Assembly: GCA_029979145.1 (NCBI GenBank)
Contig: JAPOIC010000143.1
Coordinates: 1 to 5,634, forward strand
Length of the DNA: 5,634 bases
Direction: 5' to 3'
DNA from: Opitutaceae bacterium
GTDB taxonomy: Bacteria; Verrucomicrobiota; Verrucomicrobiia; Opitutales; Opitutaceae
The notes beneath the pieces were generated by a model. That model was not told the DNA's origin, did no database searches, and saw only the letters and a list, made by a program, of their open reading frames with translations. Positions within the stretch are counted from its first letter, which is position 1. Each line of letters begins with the position of its first letter. Shown here in pieces: positions 1-5,634 of the stretch. Position numbers and translations under genes: made by a program.

Positions 1-1
1 A

Positions 2-763
2 CTGGTCTCGGCCTGCGCCACAGGATCCCACGCGATCGGCGAGGCAGCACATGCGATTCGGCGCGGTGATGCCGAAGTGATGATCGCTGGCGGGAGCGAG
101 GCGGCGATTACGCCTTTCGCCTACGCGAGCTTCTGCGCGATGAAGGCCATGAGCACGCGCAACGACGAGCCCGAGAAGGCCAGCCGGCCCTTTGACAAAA
201 ATCGCAACGGCTTCGTCATGGGCGAAGGAGCGGGAGTGTTGATCCTCGAGTCCTTGGAACACGCGCAGGCGCGCGGTGCGCGGATTTACTGCGAACTGGC
301 CGGCTATGCCACGACCTGCGATGCCTTCCATATCACCCAACCGGATCCCGACGGCAAAGGGCTGTCGTTGTCGATGAGCCGGGCGTTGGCGAAGGCGGGC
401 CTGGAGCCGTCTGCGATCGATTACATCAACGCCCACGGCACCTCCACGCCTTACAACGACAAGTTTGAGACCCTCGCGATCAAAAAGGTCTTCGGCGATC
501 ACGCCATGAAAGTGCCGATCAGCTCGACCAAGTCCATGACCGGTCATCTGCTTGGCGCAGCCGGCGGCATCGAGTCGGTCATCGCGGTCAAGACGATCGA
601 GACCGGCCGCATTGCACCGACGATCAATCTCGACGAGCCGGATCCGGAGTGTGACTTGGATTACGTCCCCAATGCATCACGGACGCAGCCGGTGCGGGCG
701 GTGCTGAGCAACAATCTCGGATTCGGCGGGCAGAACGCCTCGATCATTTTCAAGGCGCTTTAG
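2..763 (+). CDS. fabF: beta-ketoacyl-[acyl-carrier-protein] synthase II (FabF), 5'-truncated by window edge
   Basis: This enzyme carries out the decarboxylative condensation of malonyl-ACP with acyl-ACP, the elongation step of cytosolic type II fatty-acid synthesis. The frame is open from base 2 to a TAG at 761-763, giving 253 residues, which is about the last 60% of a ~410-residue FabF. An internal GTG at 77 is not the true start, because the frame continues upstream through the active-site motif SACATG, with the nucleophilic Cys codon at 14-16. The other catalytic parts are present: His in NAHGTSTPYND (434-436), and STKSMTGHLLGAAGG with Lys at 530-532 and His at 545-547. The glycine-rich C-terminal motif reads NNLGFGGQN. 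The FDKNRNGF and GEGAGVLILE segments are also typical of KAS I/II enzymes. The TPYND variant after the catalytic His favours FabF over FabB. The 3' end overlaps the convergent kinase gene by 14 bp. A KAS domain from another pathway is possible but less likely. Promoter and operon context lie outside the window. Confidence 0.95.
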   Translation: MVSACATGSHAIGEAAHAIRRGDAEVMIAGGSEAAITPFAYASFCAMKAMSTRNDEPEKASRPFDKNRNGFVMGEGAGVLILESLEHAQARGARIYCELAGYATTCDAFHITQPDPDGKGLSLSMSRALAKAGLEPSAIDYINAHGTSTPYNDKFETLAIKKVFGDHAMKVPISSTKSMTGHLLGAAGGIESVIAVKTIETGRIAPTINLDEPDPECDLDYVPNASRTQPVRAVLSNNLGFGGQNASIIFKAL

Positions 764-2565
764 GGGATGGCTCGGAAGGCGTCTCCGGCACCAGCCAGCG
801 TTGCAGGCATTTGTGCAGGTCTTCCTGCCGGAGGGGCTTGGTCAAGAAGTCGTCCATGCCCGCGGCAAGACGGGCCTCGCGGTCCGCTTTCATTGCATTC
901 GCGGTGAGGGCAATGATGGGCAGCCGCCGCCGGCCGAGGCGGCGGCGCAGTTCTCGGGTCGTGCCGTAGCCATCCATCTCGGGCATCTGGCAATCCATCA
1001 GGACGGCGTCCCAGCGCTCGTTCATGGCCCGTTCCAGGGCGATGCGACCGTTGGCCGCCAAGCTGTAATCCAGGCCGAGCCGTTTGAGCATCAGCTCGAT
1101 CACGCGCTGGTTAACACCGTCATCCTCGACCACCAGGATTCGACCCTTCAGCTGGGCGCCGGCCGAAACTTCGGCTCGCACGGCAGGGGTTATGACCGGC
1201 GCGGCGACCGGCAGGGTGATGGCAAATTCGAACGTCGTGCCTCGGCCCGGCGTGCTGGTCAGATCGATGGTGCTGCCCATCAGGTTGACCAGCCGCTGCG
1301 AGATGGCGAGGCCGAGTCCACTGCCCCCAAATCGCCGGGTCGTGGAACTGTCGCCTTGGGAGAATACCTGGAAGAGCTTGGCTTGAGTGCGGCTGTCGAT
1401 GTCTATGCCGGTGTCGTGGATTCGAAACGTCATCGTGGCTTCGCGGGCGTCGCGTTTGGTGACGGTCATCGCGATATCCACTTGGCCCTGTTCGGTGAAC
1501 TTGATGGCATTGCCCGTGAGATTCAGCAGGACCTGTTTCAAACGCACTGGGTCGCCCGTCACACAGAGAGGATCCCCGGGGGGGCAGAACGAGGTTGAAG
1601 CTCAGGTTTTTGTCCATCGCCCGCGGTCGCAGCAGCGCGGCGACCTCGCGGGCCGCCTCGGCTGGATAGAAGGGAATGGATTCGAATTCGAGTTTGGCGC
1701 TTTCGATTTTGGAAAAATCCAAGATGTCGTTCAGCAGGCGCAGTAGAGTGTCGGCGGAGCCGGCGGCGATATTAACCTGGGCCAGTTGTTCGGGGGTGAG
1801 CCGCGAGTCGCGCAGGATCTGGAGCATGCCGATGACGCCGTTCATCGGCGTGCGGATCTCGTGGCTGATGGTGGCGAGGAAATCACTCTTCGTCCGGCTG
1901 GATTCTTCGGCTCGTTCCTTGGCTTCCTTGAGCTCTACCACGTAGGTCTCATTGTCGTAAATCAGGGAGTGCAATCGGATCAGATCGCCGTGATGCAGGT
2001 GAGCCGTGCTCAGCAGGAACAGGGCGTAGGTGGCGGTGATGCTGAAGAGAAAACCACCGCCGGCGGGCAATGTGAGAAATAAGACTGCGAGCGGACCCAG
2101 AGTCGTGAGCACGTAGATCAGGTAACTCAGTGGGACAGAAGCGAGCGAGCGGGCGGCCCCGGCGTTCATGCCCGAAATGATCATCGCGAGCAGCAGGGTG
2201 CTGGCAAAGTCGGTCGCATCGAAGAATCGCCAGCCAGCCCAGCCCCAGACCAGCCCCGCGGCGGCGGTTCCGATTACGAACCAAATTCGCCAGCGGGGTA
2301 GAGTGGCGAGGTTCGGCTGGCAGCGGTCAAAGGCGAGATTCAGGCCGTAGCGCAGGGCCGTCACCACCGTGCTCACGGCAAACCAGGCGATTTTCGTCTG
2401 CCACGACAAATTGTCGGTCAGGCCGAGGGTGAGCACGGCCGCGAGAACGAAATTGGAAAACAGGCCGAAACCAGCCGACCGATAAAGCAGCCGGGTCATC
2501 TGCGCCTCAACCTGGGGGCCGATTTTTCCGGACACCGGCCGGTTGGCTGCCTGCTTCTGGTCCAT
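750..2565 (-). pseudogene. hybrid sensor histidine kinase/response regulator, split by a single-base frameshift
   Basis: This is a membrane sensor kinase that would autophosphorylate on His and pass phosphate to its own receiver. One extra base in a G run (1578-1584) splits it. The N-terminal frame runs from ATG 2565 into the run, and the C-terminal frame continues to TGA 750-752. Removing one base gives 604 residues. In that numbering there are about six hydrophobic helices (residues ~32-190), a short coiled linker (~208-226), and a HisKA domain with H-box FLATISHEIRTPMNG (His235, codon 1861-1863). The ATPase domain has an N-box (Asn348/Asn352), an F-box (~397-403) and a G2 box GGSGLGLA (~413-420). 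Its G1 box reads DTGID, with Asp388 where Gly is usual. The receiver (~473-592) has an EDD acidic pocket (480-482), phospho-Asp524 (codon 993-995), Thr554 and Lys576, with CheY-like spacing. There is no HAMP, PAS or HPt domain, and the ligand is unknown. A TTG at 2607 is an alternative start, but ATG 2565 is preferred. The gene could be a real pseudogene, two peptides, or intact with a sequencing error. Confidence 0.88.
1578..1584. other. 7-G homopolymer at the kinase frameshift
   Basis: The + strand has seven consecutive G directly after CCCC. Read on the - strand, six C restore a continuous kinase frame through Pro-Pro-Gly-Asp-Pro into the conserved VTGDP and N-box region. Seven C shift translation into a frame with no kinase similarity. 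The site lies between the HisKA and ATPase domains. It is either a miscounted homopolymer or a genuine slippage mutation, and the sequence alone cannot tell which. Confidence 0.85.
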
Positions 2566-2578
2566 GTCGGTTACGGAG

Positions 2579-2607
2579 ATAAAACGGCAAGAGATTGGCG
2601 TTAGCAA
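2579..2607 (-). promoter_or_regulatory. candidate sigma70-type promoter for the sensor kinase
   Basis: On the - strand, TTGCTA (2607-2602) is followed after exactly 17 bases by TTTTAT (2584-2579). Each hexamer matches four of six consensus positions. The element lies between the rpmB terminator and the kinase ATG at 2565, where an independent promoter is needed. It would start transcription about seven bases before the ATG, giving an almost leaderless message, and no Shine-Dalgarno sequence is visible there. The call rests only on spacing and position, so it is weak. Confidence 0.3.
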
Positions 2608-2623
2608 GGCGCGTTGTCGGTGC

Positions 2624-2654
2624 GCAAAAAAACCCGCAGCCCACGCTGCGGGTT
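2624..2654 (-). terminator. intrinsic (Rho-independent) terminator of rpmB
   Basis: On the - strand a perfect 10-bp GC-rich stem, AACCCGCAGC (2654-2645) and GCTGCGGGTT (2640-2631), encloses a 4-base loop and runs directly into seven T (2632-2626). It begins 25 bases after the rpmB stop codon, and so ends the midA-rpmB transcripts before the kinase gene. On the + strand the hairpin is preceded by A and has no T tract after it, so it should work in one direction only. Confidence 0.92.
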
Positions 2655-2679
2655 GAAAGGGGGAGGCGTAGTCGCCGGA

Positions 2680-2910
2680 TCAGGCCTTCTGCACGAGACC
2701 GGCCTTGAGGGCCTTGACCGAGACCAGCATGCGCTTGGTGCCACCGTTGGGGAGCTTCACGCGGATGCGCTGGAGGTTCGGGCGGAACTTGCGGGGCGTG
2801 ATGCTGGTGACGTGCGTGCCGATGCCGCCGCTCTTTTTGCTCTGTCCCTTGCGGTTGATGATGCTGCCCTTGGTGGGGCGCTTACCTGTGATTGCACAAA
2901 TTCTGGCCAT
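2680..2910 (-). CDS. rpmB: 50S ribosomal protein L28 (bL28)
   Basis: This is a small basic protein of the large ribosomal subunit that binds 23S rRNA. The product is 76 residues, usual for the family (about 60-80). It begins MARICAITGKRP, and TGKRP at residues 8-12 is the family's N-terminal signature. The second signature, RKFRPNLQRIRV, lies at residues 40-51, and Lys and Arg occur throughout. The ATG at 2908-2910 is chosen because homology begins exactly there. The frame stays open upstream to about 3027, but that extension does not resemble L28. No clear Shine-Dalgarno precedes the start. The gene follows the methyltransferase gene by 61 bases in the same direction and is closed by a strong terminator. 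It may be read from its own promoter, from the upstream gene, or both. The common partner rpmG (L33) is not adjacent. Confidence 0.95.
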   Translation of the reverse strand: MARICAITGKRPTKGSIINRKGQSKKSGGIGTHVTSITPRKFRPNLQRIRVKLPNGGTKRMLVSVKALKAGLVQKA

Positions 2911-2971
2911 GGTGTGAGTGGTTAAAAGGGTTGTGAGTAAAGGTTTGAAAGACCCCGAAGCAAGGGGAATC

Positions 2972-3985
2972 TCAGATTTCTTTGGCGTGCTCCCGGCGGC
3001 CGTGCAGAACTTGGAATTTCTGCCCAAGGTGCGAGGGATGAATTAATTGCATCAATGCCAGTTTTCGCTGGCTGAGGCGGGTGGCCTCGCGTTCCGCGGT
3101 CTCGGCCAGCAGCGAGGCGCCGTGGTGAACGAAGAATGACTCCTGTGATAGCAACTCGACGCCTTCGAAGCCTGCGCGCTGCAATTCGGCACTCAGCCAG
3201 TCCCAGCACACATGACAGGTCAGATCCTGCTCACCCGGACGTGCCAGCAGGTCGTTGGATTGAGTGTGGCGATGATAGGCGCGCGCCGTGCCTTGCGGAG
3301 TATCGAGGCTCAGCTCGACCAATGACTTCCCGTAGTCGCAGGCGATGAAAAGGCCCTGCCACGGCTGGCGGGCCACGGTCTGCAGCAGCGTGGAGGCGGC
3401 ACAGGGGGCGTCGAAATGATAACCCTCAGGTGCAGTCGCGGGAAGGAAATCGGCGGGTTCGGAGAGCGGGAGTTCGATTTCGCGCAAGCGACCGTCGGTC
3501 TCCGTCACCCCCAGCCCTCGCCAGACGCCCGAGCGGTGAACCAGACGGCGGCACGGCTGGGCATCGAAAAGCTCATTGGAAAACACGACGAGCGGTCCGG
3601 ATAGATTCAAGGGCTCGCCGATCCGGATCGTGCGCACGGCAGCGAATGGGTGGGGCGCTTCGGCCAGGATGCCTCCGCCGGGCTCGGCGCCAATTTCGAC
3701 GAAGGTGCTCCGGGCGCAGGTCTCGGCACCGGCCAGGGTCACGCAAGCGTGTGCGATCAGTTCGCCAAATAGCGGACCGGCCGAGGTCGCGGTATAGAAG
3801 TCGGTGCCCGCTTCCCGGCCGACTCGTTTCTGGTCTCGGCGATAGTAGCCGACCGTCTCGGCGTAGAGCGCCAGCGCCATGAAACGCTCGAACGTCATGG
3901 TGCCGTTGGCATCCGCAGCGGCCCGAAAGCGCGCGAGAAACTCGGGCGCAGGCAGAGTGGCGGCGTTGGCGGGTGACGATCCCAT
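2972..3985 (-). CDS. SAM-dependent methyltransferase, MidA/NDUFAF7 family (DUF185)
   Basis: This 337-residue protein belongs to the Class I methyltransferase family that includes mitochondrial NDUFAF7/MidA, which methylates an arginine of the complex I subunit NDUFS2. The role of bacterial members is poorly defined, so the substrate here is unknown. Family landmarks appear in order: FERFMALALY and GYY (residues ~32-48), DFYTAT (62-67) and FGEL (73-76), the SAM-binding loop EIGAEPGGG (97-105), NELFDAQP (137-144), DYG (217-219), and a RAYHRH to PGEQDLTCHV stretch (~235-259) close to the family's GxQDLTxHVDF signature. No signal peptide or membrane helix is seen, so it is probably cytosolic. The core between the SAM loop and NELFDAQP is short for the family, and so is the protein. 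ATG 3983-3985 is supported because residues 15-48 already match the family N-terminus. The start lies 16 bases from the divergent protease start, and rpmB follows by 61 bases. Confidence 0.85.
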   Translation of the reverse strand: MGSSPANAATLPAPEFLARFRAAADANGTMTFERFMALALYAETVGYYRRDQKRVGREAGTDFYTATSAGPLFGELIAHACVTLAGAETCARSTFVEIGAEPGGGILAEAPHPFAAVRTIRIGEPLNLSGPLVVFSNELFDAQPCRRLVHRSGVWRGLGVTETDGRLREIELPLSEPADFLPATAPEGYHFDAPCAASTLLQTVARQPWQGLFIACDYGKSLVELSLDTPQGTARAYHRHTQSNDLLARPGEQDLTCHVCWDWLSAELQRAGFEGVELLSQESFFVHHGASLLAETAEREATRLSQRKLALMQLIHPSHLGQKFQVLHGRREHAKEI

Positions 3986-4001
3986 TTACAAAGCGAAGCA
4001 G

Positions 4002-5294
4002 ATGCACACAGTCCGGCTTATGCTCAAACGGAATCTGCCCGCCCTTGTCGGCGCGATGCTCGGGGTGCTGGTCGCCGCCGGGGCATTGCGCGTAGCGGCG
4101 GCGTGGGGATTCCTGCCCAACCGCGAGCTCAATCGCTCGGCGGATTACGTGCGTGAGGTAATGAAGCTCGTGAATGAGAACTACGTGGAATCGGCCGAGG
4201 CGGACTATGCCCGGCTGTCCCGCGAGGCGATCCACGGGATGGTGGAGTCGCTGGACCCACACTCGGAATTTCTCGAGGCCGAGGATTTCGCGAATTTTGA
4301 AGACGATCTCGACGGCGACTTCACCGGCATCGGCATCCAGGTGGAATTGCGCAATGGCCGGGTCGTGGTGATTGCGCCAATCGCTGGAACGCCCGGGGAA
4401 CGGGCCGGGATTCTGCGCGGCGACGCAATCGTCAGCGTCGACGGCCATGCCATCAGTGGAACTTCGCCAATGGACGAGGCGATCAAACGGTTGCGCGGCA
4501 AGGTCAACACGCCAGTGGTGGTCGGGCTGCATCGTCCGGGCGGCAACAAGGACATCGAGATGACGATCGTGCGCGAGCGCATCGAGGTGGATAGCGTGCG
4601 CGAGGCCCGCCTCGTGGCGGACCACATCGGCTATGTGCATGTCATCGATTTCTCCTCACACACAGGGGAGCAATTTCTGGGGGCGTTGCAGCAGCTGCTC
4701 GATCAGGGCGCGGATGCCTTGATCATTGATCTGCGCAACAACCCGGGCGGATTGCTGGAAGCGGCGGTGGAGGTGGTGGAACCGTTTTTCCGCGAGGATG
4801 AACTCGTGGTCTATACCCAGGGCCGGAAGCCGGATGATCGCGAGGAGTTGCGCGCGGCCATGACCGGTGAGCCGCTCAAGCTGCCCATCGCCGTGTTGAT
4901 CAACGACGGCACGGCGAGCGCCGCGGAAATCGTCACCGGCGCGCTCAAGGACACACGCCGCGCCGTGGTTCTAGGTGAGCGCTCTTTCGGCAAAGGCTCC
5001 GTGCAGACGCTGTTCAAGCTGCGGAATGGCGACGGGATGCGCATCACGACGGCCCGTTATTTTACGCCCGGTGGCGTCAGCATCCACGGTCGCGGGATCG
5101 AGCCGGACGTGGCGCTGGTGATGACGCCGGAAGAAGACAACAAGCTCCGCCTGCAGCGGGTGCGCAACGACATCCTTGCCCCCAGCGACTTCAAGGAACG
5201 CTTCGGCTTTACGCCGATCGTGGATACGCAGCTGCAGGCCGCCATCGACGTGCTGAAGGGGGTCATGTTGTTGGAAAAGAGGAATTCGGAATGA
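4002..5294 (+). CDS. ctpA: S41-family carboxy-terminal processing peptidase (CtpA/Prc type)
   Basis: This is a serine protease that trims or degrades exported proteins from their C-termini, using a PDZ domain to hold the substrate tail. With ATG 4002 the product is 430 residues. A hydrophobic helix at about residues 12-37, after a Lys/Arg-rich start, predicts an uncleaved anchor or signal peptide. The helical segment ending ESLDPHSEFL is typical of the family. The PDZ domain starts at about DFTGIGI (106-112) and runs to ~180. The protease core contains LIIDLRNNPGG and the catalytic residues: Ser306 in NDGTASAAE, Lys331 in FGKGSVQ and Gln335. The 25-residue Ser-Lys gap matches Prc/CtpA. The protein is CtpA-sized, not Prc-sized. 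The frame extends upstream to 3879, but that part is antisense to the methyltransferase N-terminus. ATG 4020 is an alternative start, and neither start has a clear Shine-Dalgarno. The TGA overlaps the tsaD start (ATGA), suggesting cotranscription. The physiological substrate is not known from this sequence. Confidence 0.93.
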   Translation: MHTVRLMLKRNLPALVGAMLGVLVAAGALRVAAAWGFLPNRELNRSADYVREVMKLVNENYVESAEADYARLSREAIHGMVESLDPHSEFLEAEDFANFEDDLDGDFTGIGIQVELRNGRVVVIAPIAGTPGERAGILRGDAIVSVDGHAISGTSPMDEAIKRLRGKVNTPVVVGLHRPGGNKDIEMTIVRERIEVDSVREARLVADHIGYVHVIDFSSHTGEQFLGALQQLLDQGADALIIDLRNNPGGLLEAAVEVVEPFFREDELVVYTQGRKPDDREELRAAMTGEPLKLPIAVLINDGTASAAEIVTGALKDTRRAVVLGERSFGKGSVQTLFKLRNGDGMRITTARYFTPGGVSIHGRGIEPDVALVMTPEEDNKLRLQRVRNDILAPSDFKERFGFTPIVDTQLQAAIDVLKGVMLLEKRNSE

Positions 5295-5634
5295 TCCTCG
5301 CGCTGGAGAGTTCGTGCGACGAAACGGCGGTGGCGCTGTTTGAGCCCGTCCGCGGGCTGGTGGGTGAATGGGTGCACACGCAGATCGCGTTGCACGAGAA
5401 GCACGGCGGGGTGGTGCCGGATCTCGCGACGCGGGAGCATGTGCGTCATTTCCCCGCCTTGTTGGCCGCGGCCCGCGAGCGGGCCGAGTTTGCCCAGGTT
5501 TCAACCGTGGCGGTTACCCAAGGCCCCGGCCTGGCGGCGTGCCTTGCGGTAGGGCTGGCGGCCGATGGAAAAACCTACTCCGTCTGCGGTGCTCTCGCCT
5601 TCCAGCGGCCCGGCGGCGGGCGGGCCTGCCCCCA
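5291..5634 (+). CDS. tsaD: tRNA N6-adenosine threonylcarbamoyltransferase (TsaD), partial; homology lost after ~5563
   Basis: TsaD transfers the threonylcarbamoyl group from threonylcarbamoyl-AMP to A37 of ANN-decoding tRNAs, working in the cytosol with TsaB and TsaE. Residues 1-91 are clearly the N-terminus of this ASKHA-fold enzyme: MILALESSCDETAVAL, then HEKHGGVVPDLATREHVRH, then TQGPGLAACLAVGLAA. The ATG at 5291 overlaps the ctpA stop (ATGA), which supports this start and translational coupling. The frame stays open to the window edge (114 codons). From codon 92 (5564) onward, however, it no longer resembles TsaD. The expected helix and the HHxxGH-type metal-binding motif do not appear in any of the three forward frames. 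A full protein would be about 340 residues. The 3' part is therefore either outside the window beyond an unusual stretch, or replaced by other sequence at a junction. The N-terminal assignment is firm, and the last ~70 bases are uncertain. Confidence 0.88.
   Translation, partial: MILALESSCDETAVALFEPVRGLVGEWVHTQIALHEKHGGVVPDLATREHVRHFPALLAAARERAEFAQVSTVAVTQGPGLAACLAVGLAADGKTYSVCGALAFQRPGGGRACP

Noticed and set aside
1565..1584. AGAGGATCCCCGGG next to the frameshift resembles a common cloning-vector polylinker
   Set aside because: The flanking sequence does not continue as polylinker, and these bases encode plausible kinase residues (PPGDPL) once the frame is corrected. The match is most likely chance.
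801..1598. Long + strand open frame (265 codons) opposite the kinase
   Set aside because: It is antisense to a clearly conserved ATPase/receiver region, has no recognisable motif, and is expected from GC-rich codon use on the other strand.
2914..2938. Two copies of GTGAGT 19 bases apart just upstream of rpmB
   Set aside because: A six-base repeat is too short to support an operator, and no flanking symmetry is seen.
2947..2968. Short hairpin (CCCC/GGGG, 7-base loop) followed by TCTTT after the methyltransferase stop, - strand
   Set aside because: The stem is only four base pairs and the T tract is broken, so it is too weak to call a terminator.
2911..3027. N-terminal extension of the rpmB frame to 3027
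   Set aside because: The extra residues have no similarity to L28 and cover the methyltransferase stop region. The ATG at 2910 gives the normal L28 N-terminus.
3966..3992. Possible ctpA promoter (TTGGCG … TACAAA)
   Set aside because: The spacer is about 15 bases and both hexamers are poor matches. It also lies in the methyltransferase coding start, so chance is likely.
3573..4640. Long - strand open frame (355 codons) spanning the ctpA start and part of the methyltransferase gene
   Set aside because: It is antisense to ctpA and out of frame with the methyltransferase. The translation is His/Arg/Pro-rich with no domain signal, typical of a shadow frame.

Overview
This is a GC-rich, densely packed bacterial chromosomal segment with five genes besides a truncated end gene. 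The gene set (FabF, a hybrid histidine kinase, ribosomal protein bL28, a MidA/NDUFAF7-type methyltransferase, a CtpA-type S41 protease, TsaD) is mostly housekeeping. The protein sequences look most like Verrucomicrobiota, possibly Opitutales, but that is family resemblance judged by eye and no search was run. There are no tRNA or rRNA genes, insertion sequences, CRISPR arrays or phage genes.

Layout. Bases 2-763 (+) are the C-terminal ~60% of fabF, open at the window's left edge. Converging on it, with the 3' ends overlapping by 14 bp, is a hybrid sensor kinase/response regulator (2565 down to 750, -). It is split into two frames by one extra base in a 7-G run at 1578-1584. Upstream of the kinase, a clear intrinsic terminator (2624-2654, -) closes the rpmB unit, in which the methyltransferase gene (2972-3985, -) precedes rpmB (2680-2910, -). 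Divergent from the methyltransferase, with only 16 bp between the start codons, is a ctpA-type protease gene (4002-5294, +). Its stop codon overlaps the start of tsaD (5291 onward, +). tsaD runs off the right edge, and its homology stops abruptly near 5563.

How the genes fit together. FabF elongates fatty acids, bL28 is part of the large ribosomal subunit, and TsaD makes the universal t6A37 modification of tRNAs. The S41 protease is predicted to be membrane-anchored and exported, and to act on envelope proteins. The kinase is a six-helix membrane sensor with a fused receiver. Only ctpA-tsaD (overlapping ATGA) and midA-rpmB (61 bp apart) look like transcription units.

I found no convincing previously undescribed system. 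The points most worth checking are the kinase frameshift, a non-canonical Asp in the kinase G1 box, the loss of TsaD homology at the right end, and the compact methyltransferase core. The frameshift and the tsaD break both raise the possibility of draft-assembly errors.
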